Below are positions 49,337-59,302 of a stretch of 64,000 nucleotides of DNA, in pieces. The stretch lies in NCBI GenBank assembly GCA_001464625.1, contig LNFJ01000014.1:1-64000 (forward strand), written 5' to 3'. The notes under the pieces are model-generated. The model made no database searches. It was not told the origin of the DNA and saw only the letters and a list, made by a program, of their open reading frames with translations. Numbering within the stretch: the stretch's first letter is position 1; every line of letters begins with the position of its first letter. The position numbers were made by a program, and so were the translations under genes. Source of the stretch: Bacteroidia bacterium Ga0077558 (GTDB taxonomy: Bacteria > Bacteroidota > Bacteroidia > Chitinophagales > Chitinophagaceae).

Positions 49337-51052
49337 TTAATCTTTGAATCCTGAAAAATCATAAGTTTCTTTTAATAATTTGAAATTGACTTTTATGCCC
49401 TTTTTAGCTGCATATTCATCAGCGAATGTTGCAAATGAAATAATTCCTTGAGCAAAATTTTCATCTGAGCATGATTTAAAATCAACATACACTTGGTACT
49501 CTCGTAGCATTTCAAAAAGGCTTATTTCACCATTTTCAAAGTTTGTACGGTAAAGGATAAGTGTGTCTATATCTACCAGAGTAACGGGGGCAACTACTGA
49601 AAAATCGCAACCACTATATTTGGCATCCGCTTTCAATTTGGCTAATTCCACTTGAAACCATTCGTTTACCCAGTAATTTAAACTTGGTGCATCATAAAGA
49701 CTATCATGCAAAACGACTACTGGATATATTGTCATTGATGGATCATAGCCAGGATCAAGTGGCAGGTTTCTTAGGAGTAATCGCCCAACATTTGTAGCGC
49801 ATTGTAGGCTGGCCTTTTTTAGCCGACCGTCTTTTGCAAGACCTGCCATCATCGTGTCAAAATCATAAGACAATTTTTCTTCTGCAGTCATGAAAAAATC
49901 TTTTGATTCCGCTAAGATCACCTGTTTATCAAACCGACAGTAGTAATCTGGTTCACGTTGTACGTTTGCTGCTTTAAAGTCATTCCCAGTAATTGTTATA
50001 GTTTTAGTCTTTGATAGCACTGCTTCCATCGTATCATATACAAGCACTGCTTCTGTGAATTCATCTCGAATCGAGCCAAACAATGGGCCATTAAACAAAG
50101 TTTTATCCTGATTAACGTATGCAGATAATTTAAACACTAATCCGTTATATAATTTTTTGATTAGAAAAAAGTCAAAAATTATCCTATACTCATTTTCGAC
50201 TTTTTGCAAAGGCCGATCACGTAAAAAACGATAATCTGTAGAACCTTGCTCTGTTTCGGCTGCACTATGCGCTAATTTATCTAAAAAGGCAATGTTTGCT
50301 TCTGACTGAGTGTTATTTTCAATTACTAGCGTATTGATCCCCGATTTGTTAAGATTTAATGGTGAAAGTACAGCACCGCCAATCGCTTTAAAGAATTCTT
50401 CTTTAGATTTTACATTAAAATCATTTAGCAGATGCTCATAAACCGCTCTATATTTAGGGGTTGATTCAAGGAAATTTAATAATTTCATTAGCTTGTAAGC
50501 CTGGGTAAAGATCAATTTGCCATAGTCTATTTCAACAAGATCATTTTGCGGGAACCGTTGTGCAAAAATCATACGAAGCAATCTTCTATCCTGATGTTTA
50601 TCTGCAGAACGTCTAGCTTTGGTAAACCTATCAAGTACATCGTCATTGAATAATAAAATGAGCTTTAATAAATCGGGGCTATTTTGATCTTCAAGCCCGT
50701 TCCCTTCTTCTTTGATTCCGGTCTCGTTAGCAGCCCATATATAGAGGTTTAAAAGTGCTTCTTCAGACAAGATAGCAAAGTCTGCACCTCCTGCTTTTGA
50801 AGCCAAAGTTTGAAAGCTCTTTGCAACTTCATCATATCCGTTTTGATCAAAATTACCGTTGTAAATGAAAAACATTTCTATCAGCTCTCGAAACCCAGGT
50901 TCAACGCCTTTTCGACAATATGTCAACATTAATGCAGACAACTGAAGAATTCGCCTTCTCCCAATTCGACGTCCCAATATCGACTTGTAAAACATTCTAG
51001 GTTTGCCATAAATATCACGGTAACCAACTACTCGCTGTACGTTTATTTTCAT
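49337..51052 (-). CDS. Uncharacterised 571-aa protein with predicted PD-(D/E)XK nuclease-like motif
   Basis: 'QREPDYYCRFDKQVILAESKDFFMTAEEKLSYDFDTM' (PD-x(n)-E-S-K spacing); no other recognised domain. Confidence 0.6.
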   Translation of the reverse strand: MKINVQRVVGYRDIYGKPRMFYKSILGRRIGRRRILQLSALMLTYCRKGVEPGFRELIEMFFIYNGNFDQNGYDEVAKSFQTLASKAGGADFAILSEEALLNLYIWAANETGIKEEGNGLEDQNSPDLLKLILLFNDDVLDRFTKARRSADKHQDRRLLRMIFAQRFPQNDLVEIDYGKLIFTQAYKLMKLLNFLESTPKYRAVYEHLLNDFNVKSKEEFFKAIGGAVLSPLNLNKSGINTLVIENNTQSEANIAFLDKLAHSAAETEQGSTDYRFLRDRPLQKVENEYRIIFDFFLIKKLYNGLVFKLSAYVNQDKTLFNGPLFGSIRDEFTEAVLVYDTMEAVLSKTKTITITGNDFKAANVQREPDYYCRFDKQVILAESKDFFMTAEEKLSYDFDTMMAGLAKDGRLKKASLQCATNVGRLLLRNLPLDPGYDPSMTIYPVVVLHDSLYDAPSLNYWVNEWFQVELAKLKADAKYSGCDFSVVAPVTLVDIDTLILYRTNFENGEISLFEMLREYQVYVDFKSCSDENFAQGIISFATFADEYAAKKGIKVNFKLLKETYDFSGFKD

Positions 51053-51168
51053 GATTTCTGATTGTAACTAAAAAAGCAAAGTTCAACTATTATATCAGAT
51101 TATGTAGAGGGAATGACGATTGGGTCTTTAATAAGAGCATGTATTTACTTACTCCGGAAATATAACCA

Positions 51169-52638
51169 TCATGGAAAGATCTGTAAGTTTCCTCCCTGAT
51201 TAAACCTTCCCATCTGCACTGCCTTTCCTGGCTCAGGAACCTCAATCACCACATCCACATCATGCTGAAAGGTATTGGCTCCACGGAAAGCCCCCATTTT
51301 GGTGGTCTGGAAAATGAAAATGAATGACTTAGATGGGTTAAAGGCTTTCAGTCTGCTTAAATCTTCCGGGGTTAGCCCCAATTTATTTACGCTGTCCAGG
51401 AAGATAAAATTATAGGGTGCAAGGTTCTCCGGCAGAACGGAGGATACGTATAAAGATGGATGGGCAACATCCTTATCGTTGAGCTTCTTTTGGAGTGTCA
51501 TATCCAGTCCTTCCTCCTTGGCCACATAAAGTACCTTCCCGTGGTTTCTGGCCAGGTAACCGGCAAAATCAATGCACAGATAAGACTTACCCATTTTGGG
51601 CTTGCCGAATACCATTGCTGTGAAGTTGGACGAAGGATCTCCGATCAAATCCAGCCATTTACCTTTCAGGCCAATGGTCTCAAACTGCAGGTTGGCAAAG
51701 TCCATGCTGTTCATGATGGCCGGCTTTTCTTGAAAGCCGTTCAGTTGATTGCAAGCACAGTCTAAAATTCCTTCAAGTCCATTCAGTTCGTTCCTTTCAA
51801 TAGAAAGTGTTTTTTGAGTTGGATCATCCAGAAAGCTCTCCAGGTTTTTAGTAATGCCAATCAGCTCATTCATGTACGGGTCATTTGCCGGTATTAATTT
51901 CTTATCTACCATCCGGGTAATACGTTTCAATAAACCATCAGCCTTTTTCTTCATGCCCGGTTTGCCATTCATGTTAATATATGCTTTGATAAAATTTACA
52001 GAAGACATCACTTTTTCTTCTTTTACCAAAGCCTTCATCTTTTCTAAAGTATCAGGCTTTAATTCCAAATGAATTTTACCCTTCATGCTGTTATACACTT
52101 CTATAAGCTTTCCCTGGATATAGCGTATCTGCTCGGCATAGGTGGAAGTTTTACGGATGCGTTTTTCTACGATGGCTTTTTGCAATGAATTAATAAACCG
52201 CAGTATATCTTCTTTCGTTTTAGTCTTGCCATCGAGATGCACAAAACGGCGGATAAAGCGCAGCTCTTCGGGAATGCGTTCCACCATTTGAGGCTGTGGA
52301 ATCGGCTGTTTATCTTTTGCTTTTGGAGCATTTTTTTCCTTGGGTTTTATACCTTGCCTGCGCATGGTTTCCTGGATAATTTCATCATGCTCCTGACGTT
52401 GCTTTTCTTTTTTCGTTTGTTTTTTTTCAGCCTTTGAGTTACTGCTCACAAACTCATTCAGTTTGGAAAGGTATATGTCAACTGTCTTTTTAATCGCCTC
52501 ACTGGAATGATAAGATACCCAGCTTGAACCATTTGCTGTTGCTTTGGTTACAAACTCATGGCCCTTTTTGAGCGCATCAGGAAATGAAGAAAAATCAAGT
52601 GTATTTGCTTTATTGAAATAATTATCTATTGTAATCAT
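51169..52638 (-). CDS. RecA/RadA-like P-loop ATPase with long N-terminal helical region
   Basis: Walker A 'MVFGKPKMGKSYLCIDFAGYLA', 'GKVLYVAKEEGLDMTLQKKL', Walker B-like 'YNFIFLDSVNKLG'. Confidence 0.75.
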   Translation of the reverse strand: MITIDNYFNKANTLDFSSFPDALKKGHEFVTKATANGSSWVSYHSSEAIKKTVDIYLSKLNEFVSSNSKAEKKQTKKEKQRQEHDEIIQETMRRQGIKPKEKNAPKAKDKQPIPQPQMVERIPEELRFIRRFVHLDGKTKTKEDILRFINSLQKAIVEKRIRKTSTYAEQIRYIQGKLIEVYNSMKGKIHLELKPDTLEKMKALVKEEKVMSSVNFIKAYINMNGKPGMKKKADGLLKRITRMVDKKLIPANDPYMNELIGITKNLESFLDDPTQKTLSIERNELNGLEGILDCACNQLNGFQEKPAIMNSMDFANLQFETIGLKGKWLDLIGDPSSNFTAMVFGKPKMGKSYLCIDFAGYLARNHGKVLYVAKEEGLDMTLQKKLNDKDVAHPSLYVSSVLPENLAPYNFIFLDSVNKLGLTPEDLSRLKAFNPSKSFIFIFQTTKMGAFRGANTFQHDVDVVIEVPEPGKAVQMGRFNQGGNLQIFP

Positions 52639-52649
52639 AGGGTGGATTT

Positions 52650-55600
52650 TTATGCGGCTAATAATTCAAGTTCAAGGGCGAGTGCTTCGGCTTCCAGTTC
52701 CAGCATGGCCACCTCGTTTTGTGGCTCATCATCATCCGGGGGCAGTTCAATTCGCTTTCTGTTGGAGTAGGTGATTGCATCATCTTTCAGGTCTTTCAAC
52801 TGGTAGGATTGTAGGGTAACAGAACAACCATGCCGGGATTGCAGTATCTCCAGCAGTTTGTCCATGTTTTTATCCGGCAGTATAGCTACCATTTTATCAG
52901 ACACTTTCTCAAAATTGTTTTTCTCTACCAGTTCCAGGATTTCTTTGTCCAGGTATATATCACCGCCCCGTGAACGGGATGCAGAAATAATCAGTTTAAA
53001 GTAATTCCCCGTTCTGAAAAAAGATAAGCCGTTATTGGTAACGATATGACTGTTCTGTGTTATGGACTTTATAATGGGTGCAGCTTTTAATATCGGCACA
53101 ACAACCTTATCCTGTACCTGCTCTCCAGGATTCCAATTCTCAGGCATCAGGATGCCTTTTTTTGTTTCACCATTCGTGGTAGTATAGCTCACCAGTTTGC
53201 CTTTGAAGTCCGAAAATGCTTGCAGCAGGTTTCCGGTAATGATATGCCGGATGCGCCGATCGGTATTGTTTTCCTTGGTGTACTTCTCCCACTCATGCAG
53301 CAGTACATTCATACTGGGTTGCGATACATCAGCACTTGCTCCAATAATAGTCATAATGTCTTCTGAATAGGAAGCTGGGATAGCCAGGTATTTTGAACTG
53401 TTTGCAATAGCTATCCGCAACTTAATGGCTGAAGGTGCGTAAGGATTCTTTTTTTTCTTATCTACCACAAAGCCCAGGAACACAGCAGGCACCAACTCGT
53501 TACCGCCATTATAGGTTTCAATGGGGTAGCGGATATTGCGGCTGATATAAAAAAAGCGAAAAGCCTTCTCCAGGTACTGCTTGCGGTTATCAAAAGTCTT
53601 GTGCAGGTTTTGTAGCTGCAAATCCCTCGCTCCTATGAGTTCTTTTTCTCTTTCTGTGATCGCCTGCCTCCAGGCTCCTTCGCCCTGTTTGGTGAGTATC
53701 TTTTGTATTTTCTTTTCATTGGGAATATTCCGGATCAGTTCCTCATATTTGGTATTTGTTTCTGTTTCCTCCAATTTCAGGCGATCCGCTACGGATGCCT
53801 CATATTCCTCCATTAGCTCATCTTGTAATTTATGCGGGTCTTTAGCTTTCAGTGATTCGTTAATCAGGTTCTCCAGTTCGGTTTTCGTGAAGGGCTTTTT
53901 CAGCACATTTGCCCTGACGGTTTCCAGCGTACTGTCTTCCCCAAAAGCACTGTCACTCCCTTTACCCATTTTTATCACTTTGGCTGAAACGGTTTCGGCT
54001 TCCAGGTTCATGGCTTCCACTTCAAGGTCGTAATCTCCAATCTGTTTCAGGTACTCTACATAATCATTATAGCGTTCTGCAATTTCATTGTAAAAATCCT
54101 GTTGCATTTTAGTGGAAAGCACTGCCACCCGGCCAGACACCTTATGTGCTGCATCTTCCAGCGTTTGCGATTCATTACTGCCACTATCCGCTTTTGAATT
54201 TTTTAAGTGTAAAGGATCATCAAGCAGATCATTCACTTCTTTATTTTCCAGCAGATAATCTTTTACAATTTTATCACCGTATTTATTCAGAAAGTCCGGC
54301 ACATCTAAAATTTTGGTGGATTGTTTCTGATTGGAAGTAGTGTTTGCATCGAGTGATTTCAACTTCTTTTGAAGCATCATCATCAACCGCTTTTCAGCAG
54401 GGATGGCGGATGTCACATAATCGTAAATGGGTTTGAGGATTTGCCCGGTGCGGTTGATACGTCCTCGTTTCTGTACCTCGGTATTAATATCCAGTTCGGC
54501 CTGCAAAACAATCATCACTCTTTGTTTCACCTGCTCTTTAGAAACTTTGGCTGTGGGTATGGCATGGGCAGATGCACCGGTGCTTCCGGATTGGTTAATC
54601 ATCAACACATCCACTTCATTATTATTAAACTGCCGGAACGCATCATTGGTATTGATTCTCTTTCTTCCCAGTATCAATGCTTTGCTGCCATTCCAGTTCA
54701 TTTGCATTTCATACTTGCGGCCAGTAACTTCAGCCACCGTAAAATCGGCATCCTTTAATTTCTTTATAATAATATCAATGGGAGAAATGGTAATGCCGGT
54801 AGAAACAGTATTGATCTTTTCGAGTATCCTGTGATATTCTGTTTGTGCTTCGGGTGGCAGATCACTCAACTCAAATTTTTTATGAATGGGGTTGCCATCC
54901 ACATCTTTTTCAGAATATCGTAAAATGCCATCCAGCCCTCTTTTTAATACCTCACTAAAATCAGCATTGATAGTGTCTCCATCACCAACAGGAATACCAT
55001 GTTCATTCTCCATTGATTCAATAAAACTGCCCATTGTAGAGGCAAAAGCAATTACGGGCTTTTTACCCTCCTTTAATCTTTTTATAGCTTGGTCTGCAAC
55101 CGCTTCTGCCTTAAGCGAAAAAAGCATCTGGTTAATTACCTGGAATACTTTTGAGAAATAGGGTTGGTTATCTACGCCCGCCTGGGAAGTCCCTTCTCTT
55201 AGCTCCACTTCTTTTCCTTCGGCTACAGCAATCTTATCCAGTTCTTCAATTTGCGCATCCACAAAATTGGTTTGGAAAGCAATAATATCCCGGAGTATAT
55301 CGGTGATATTATCGGCAATGGCCCGGTGTTCTTCCGACTTATTATCCAGCGATAGATAATTTACTTCCACACCTTCAAAACTTCTTTCACGTCTTACCAT
55401 TTGCCCCTCTGCAACCAATTGTGAGGACAACACTTCCTGCAATGCCACGCCACCTCTTGTTATTGCTTCCACCAGATCATCCTTACTCATATTGCAATCG
55501 GCAATGGAAGTTTTCATGGCGTAGATGGGCATATTGTCTGGTCGTTTGGCAAATGTTGCCGAGAGAAAAACAACGCCTTTTGTTTTAGCAACAACACCCT

Positions 55601-57833
55601 GTAAAAATTCACCGGTATTAGATGAACCGCTGGAATTATGCGCCTCATCCATGATGAAAATATTTTCTTCTGCAATGGCTCGGAGAAAATTTGGCTTTTC
55701 GGGTTTCTTCTCCGGCGAGTTGAATTGAGAATAGGTGGCCAGTACAAAATCATATTCTGCCGGTATTGCCCTGGATTCGATAATGCTTTGCTGATGAGGT
55801 GCAGAAGGTGCATGGTACATGATCTCTCCATCCTCATCTTTTATATCTGTTTTTGACTCCTTACTGTTTACTATGAGTGGCCGCAAATGTCCTGAACCAA
55901 TGGCCGATAAATCCCGGTATATATCCGAAAACAGGTTTGCTTTTTCTGTAAGAAATACCGGCTTTACTCCTTGGTTGACTGCATATCGAATCATAGCTGC
56001 TGCAACACGTCCTTTACCAATACCTGTCTGGTCGCCAATAATCATTCCCTGGCCCCTGGCTTCAATATTGTAAATGGCCATCGCTACTGCATCAATTTGT
56101 TCTGCCGATAATACTTTGCATAGTGCAGCTTTGTTGGGGTACTTCAACCGGTGACGGACAAAATTGTCAATATCACCACCTACTTCTGCTTTGATATTCA
56201 GAATAGCCTGCCTAGTCTCAAAAGCCATGCTATCGGGTACTTGGGTATTCAGTACCACACAACTTTCCGATGCAGGTTCATAGGGAGCGGCCAGCGTTTC
56301 ATCTTGAAATAGTTTCATCAGTGCTGCCGCTTCTTTTTCTAAATGTTGTTTTATCGTAACAATTTTCATAGCTGGATTTTGGTTTGTTTCCATTGCATCC
56401 ATCACCCGGTCAAATAAATCCTCGAAGGTTTTTACCACAACATCTTTGTCCGGGTTAAAGACGGGAGCTGCGCCCGATGCTTCGGGCTTTCTGCCATTTA
56501 TCAGGATCAGCCGGACATCAAAAGAAGTTCCCTGGCGGGAATAGAGTTTGTGACCGTCAATATTGATAACATCCGCCACATGATAGCGGCTGTAGAGGTA
56601 GTTAAAAAAAATCCGGTTCTTGCCCGAAGTGATTCTGCCCTTGGCATCCCAGGTAGTATGACCGCCGATAATGATAGCGGCTCTGCCGTCATCCGCCATA
56701 CAATCCAAAGCCCGTAAAGCCATCACATGCTCTAGTGGCTTTATGGGAAAAGTATCGAACATTACTTCGGTCTCCATTTTGCCAAAAGGAGGATTGGTCA
56801 TTACGGCTTTGAAATTCCGTTGTACATCAAAGAAAGTCTTGGTCGCATCCCGGTTCCATACGTTAGCAAATCCTTGCGTTTTCAGGTTGTGGTTTCTGAA
56901 GCTGTCTAGTTCGTTTACATATACTCTTTCCGGTTTGGCAGCAATAGTTAATAGTCCATTTCCGGCTGAAGGCTCTATAGCAAATCCGCCATTAAATTGC
57001 AGTTTATCTATCTCACAGAAAACACCCGCCAGATAACCAATGGGTGCAGGTGTGGAATACTGTTGCAGCAAGATGCTTTGAGAGGTTCGGTGAGATAAGT
57101 TCACCTGGCTATGGTACAGTTCCACTATTCGTTGGTATCGTTCTTTCACTGTTCCTTCGCTATGTGCCAGCACTCTTGCCCTGTTTACAATGGCGAGTTC
57201 AGTCAGCTCTTTCACTTCGTTTTTATCGGTAATGCCAAAGGATGTGGCAAGTTTTTCAAGAGAGATTTTATTATGCTCCTTCTTTGTAGCTAAATCTCTT
57301 TCTACGGCTGATACAAAAAACTGTTCCTTGTTGTTCAGCCCATCAAGACCCAGCAGTCCTTCGTCCGCAAAGGAGTAATAGCCTTCTTTGGTAACGATGA
57401 TATGATCGAGCAGTTTTACATCCATCAGCGAAGATCCTTGCTTGATCTTGTCCGTCAATTGCTCATCTGCCCTTGAGGGTTTAAGATTACCAGATGGATG
57501 ATTGTGTGCTATCACCATTGAAACAGCGAGCGCCTTTAAAGCTGTGGCCAGCACAATCCGTATATCAGCAACCGTTGCATTGATGGCTCCCTTAGAGTGC
57601 TTGTAATAACCGATAATCTCATTTGCCTGGTTCAGATAAAGCACAATGAATTGCTCCTGTAATTCCATCTGTCCTTCTCCAAAAGTGTTACGGATAAAAT
57701 CAGCAGCATCTTTGGAACTGGTAATTTTTCCAAACTGTCGCTTGCCACTGCGGGTATAAGAAACGGCTAACTCCGGAACATAAATTTCCGGAGTTTCGCC
57801 AAGCACTATTTCAGGTACGGTAGAATAGTTCAT
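52650..57833 (-). CDS. Giant fusion: RadC/JAB (JAMM) domain, N6-adenine methyltransferase and Strawberry-notch-type superfamily 2 helicase (DarB-like)
   Basis: JAMM 'VIAHNHPSGNLKPSRAD'; MTase 'EPSAGNGLL...NPPFGKM'; helicase 'GDQTGIGKGRVAAAMI', 'FIMDEAHNSSGSS', 'MINQSGSTGASAHAI', 'QKRGRINRTGQ'. Confidence 0.9.
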   Translation of the reverse strand: MNYSTVPEIVLGETPEIYVPELAVSYTRSGKRQFGKITSSKDAADFIRNTFGEGQMELQEQFIVLYLNQANEIIGYYKHSKGAINATVADIRIVLATALKALAVSMVIAHNHPSGNLKPSRADEQLTDKIKQGSSLMDVKLLDHIIVTKEGYYSFADEGLLGLDGLNNKEQFFVSAVERDLATKKEHNKISLEKLATSFGITDKNEVKELTELAIVNRARVLAHSEGTVKERYQRIVELYHSQVNLSHRTSQSILLQQYSTPAPIGYLAGVFCEIDKLQFNGGFAIEPSAGNGLLTIAAKPERVYVNELDSFRNHNLKTQGFANVWNRDATKTFFDVQRNFKAVMTNPPFGKMETEVMFDTFPIKPLEHVMALRALDCMADDGRAAIIIGGHTTWDAKGRITSGKNRIFFNYLYSRYHVADVINIDGHKLYSRQGTSFDVRLILINGRKPEASGAAPVFNPDKDVVVKTFEDLFDRVMDAMETNQNPAMKIVTIKQHLEKEAAALMKLFQDETLAAPYEPASESCVVLNTQVPDSMAFETRQAILNIKAEVGGDIDNFVRHRLKYPNKAALCKVLSAEQIDAVAMAIYNIEARGQGMIIGDQTGIGKGRVAAAMIRYAVNQGVKPVFLTEKANLFSDIYRDLSAIGSGHLRPLIVNSKESKTDIKDEDGEIMYHAPSAPHQQSIIESRAIPAEYDFVLATYSQFNSPEKKPEKPNFLRAIAEENIFIMDEAHNSSGSSNTGEFLQGVVAKTKGVVFLSATFAKRPDNMPIYAMKTSIADCNMSKDDLVEAITRGGVALQEVLSSQLVAEGQMVRRERSFEGVEVNYLSLDNKSEEHRAIADNITDILRDIIAFQTNFVDAQIEELDKIAVAEGKEVELREGTSQAGVDNQPYFSKVFQVINQMLFSLKAEAVADQAIKRLKEGKKPVIAFASTMGSFIESMENEHGIPVGDGDTINADFSEVLKRGLDGILRYSEKDVDGNPIHKKFELSDLPPEAQTEYHRILEKINTVSTGITISPIDIIIKKLKDADFTVAEVTGRKYEMQMNWNGSKALILGRKRINTNDAFRQFNNNEVDVLMINQSGSTGASAHAIPTAKVSKEQVKQRVMIVLQAELDINTEVQKRGRINRTGQILKPIYDYVTSAIPAEKRLMMMLQKKLKSLDANTTSNQKQSTKILDVPDFLNKYGDKIVKDYLLENKEVNDLLDDPLHLKNSKADSGSNESQTLEDAAHKVSGRVAVLSTKMQQDFYNEIAERYNDYVEYLKQIGDYDLEVEAMNLEAETVSAKVIKMGKGSDSAFGEDSTLETVRANVLKKPFTKTELENLINESLKAKDPHKLQDELMEEYEASVADRLKLEETETNTKYEELIRNIPNEKKIQKILTKQGEGAWRQAITEREKELIGARDLQLQNLHKTFDNRKQYLEKAFRFFYISRNIRYPIETYNGGNELVPAVFLGFVVDKKKKNPYAPSAIKLRIAIANSSKYLAIPASYSEDIMTIIGASADVSQPSMNVLLHEWEKYTKENNTDRRIRHIITGNLLQAFSDFKGKLVSYTTTNGETKKGILMPENWNPGEQVQDKVVVPILKAAPIIKSITQNSHIVTNNGLSFFRTGNYFKLIISASRSRGGDIYLDKEILELVEKNNFEKVSDKMVAILPDKNMDKLLEILQSRHGCSVTLQSYQLKDLKDDAITYSNRKRIELPPDDDEPQNEVAMLELEAEALALELELLAA

Positions 57834-57848
57834 TTCTGTATTAGCTAT

Positions 57849-58436
57849 TTATCTTGCCGGTCCGACCAATGCCAGGTAATTAAGCTCAAGGCGTTGATCC
57901 CAGATATTGTCAAACAATTCATTTCCATCAGCCCATTCCACAATCACAATATCATTTGTGGCGAACCTTGTTGTTTTTTGGATTGACCAGACAGCCTGAT
58001 TGGGAAGTGATCCCATATTGGCATATCCAACATAGGTGACTAAAGGGTTTGATTCATCAATCCGCATGATCTGACCATTACAGCAACATTTTAAATTGCT
58101 GATAGCTATTTTTATCTCGGTCAGTGCGGACAGGATGCCGCTCAGTAATTCAATCTGAATATCCTGTTTCTGTTCCGTTGCCAGCCCGCCACCATTATTT
58201 TTCAGCATAGCATTGATTGCATCCCGCAATGCGTAAACGTCCGGTAATGCTGCCGGGATAGTCACTTCCGTGAATTTGATAAAAACGTTTTTAAGCGCAC
58301 CCGATCCGATATCCAGTCGTATAGTATTATCCTTAACCGTGTCAATGGTTTTGATATGCGATTTATTGATCAGTAGTACGCTGGCGGCGTTTATAATCCG
58401 AATTGATGCGCCGTCATCGATTATTTGTGTTGCCAT
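57849..58436 (-). CDS. Phage-structural-like protein
   Basis: C-terminal 'VTYVGYANMGSLPNQAVWSIQKTTRFATNDIVIVEWADGNELFDNIWDQRLELNYL' resembles a motif common in tailed-phage virion proteins (YVGxA..G..xxxxVWxIxK...WADGN..FDxxWDxR..L.Y). Confidence 0.55.
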   Translation of the reverse strand: MATQIIDDGASIRIINAASVLLINKSHIKTIDTVKDNTIRLDIGSGALKNVFIKFTEVTIPAALPDVYALRDAINAMLKNNGGGLATEQKQDIQIELLSGILSALTEIKIAISNLKCCCNGQIMRIDESNPLVTYVGYANMGSLPNQAVWSIQKTTRFATNDIVIVEWADGNELFDNIWDQRLELNYLALVGPAR

Positions 58437-58623
58437 TGTTTTTTTGATTGTTATTTTGGTTATTATTTTTGATTATTTCAGAGATCCCTTCTCCAATGAG
58501 TGACCCGATAAAACCTCCCACCATCACAAAGGGAACCGCATCTTTTCCGGCTTCCTTTGCATAGGCATAAGAGAGAAGGGAGGTAATCAGTGTGGCAGAG
58601 GCCACAATGCTTTTTTCTTTCAT
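58414..58623 (-). CDS. Small membrane protein (holin-like size and topology)
   Basis: 69 aa, hydrophobic segments 'IVASATLITSLLSYAYA' and 'AVPFVMVGGFIGSLIGEGI', Asn-rich tail. Confidence 0.5.
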   Translation of the reverse strand: MKEKSIVASATLITSLLSYAYAKEAGKDAVPFVMVGGFIGSLIGEGISEIIKNNNQNNNQKNNGNTNNR

Positions 58624-58641
58624 GCCTGTTTATTAGTTTGG

Positions 58642-59301
58642 TTAGTGTAGTAATTGTTTGGCGGCAAGGCCCGACAAAATCAGCATCCCTGCATTCTTTA
58701 GCTTGCCCCAGAATCTTTGCCGCTTAAATTTCTTTCGCAACTGTTTCACTTCCTTTTCAAGTGCTTGCTGATTAGAGAGTGTCTGCGATAGCGTTGTTTT
58801 GATTTGCTGATATTGCGAGAGCTTTAGCACGATAGCAGAATCCCGGTTTTGTACCTGCGATCCCAGCGTTTCTATACTGATCTGGCTCAGACTATCTTTT
58901 TCGGCTGAATATATAATCAACTGGTTGGTGAGCCGGGCAAGTGAATCGCAGTTGCTGAAATATCTGGCCGTATCATTTTCCTGTTTGAAAATACTTTGCC
59001 GGTCAATCAAGGTGTACACCTGTTGTTGCAGTTCGCCGTTCTTGCGTTTAGCTTTGGTCAATGCCGTTTCAGTTTGTTTCAGGCGGCTACCCAGGCTGTC
59101 ATAATGTTCATTCAGCGAATCTTCCTTTTCACGGTATTGCTTTTCCACCTGGGCCACCTGCTCTTTAATTGTTTCAGCACTGGCCTGCACTGTCGCACCC
59201 GGTATATCGCTGTCGTCAGCATTTCGGTGAAAAAGCTGGCAAAAGGAAAAGCCAATAGTAATGCCGATCAGGAGCGTGATAATTGTTTTGAAGTTTTTCA
59301 T
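58642..59301 (-). CDS. Membrane-anchored coiled-coil protein
   Basis: Likely start 'MKNFKTIITLLIGITIGFSFCQLF', then long coiled coil; C-terminal hydrophobic 'AGMLILSGLAAKQLL'. The track ORF starts at 59370. Confidence 0.6.
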   Translation of the reverse strand: MKNFKTIITLLIGITIGFSFCQLFHRNADDSDIPGATVQASAETIKEQVAQVEKQYREKEDSLNEHYDSLGSRLKQTETALTKAKRKNGELQQQVYTLIDRQSIFKQENDTARYFSNCDSLARLTNQLIIYSAEKDSLSQISIETLGSQVQNRDSAIVLKLSQYQQIKTTLSQTLSNQQALEKEVKQLRKKFKRQRFWGKLKNAGMLILSGLAAKQLLH

Positions 59302-59302
59302 C

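Noticed and set aside
49108-49362. 84-aa minus-strand ORF
   Set aside because: Runs through the terminator and tRNA-like boundary sequence and has no coding signature; likely spurious.
53581-54834. Plus-strand ORFs of 129-150 aa (53581-54033, 54369-54758, 54427-54834)
   Set aside because: Fully antisense to the well-supported RadC-MTase-helicase gene; low-complexity translations without recognisable domains.
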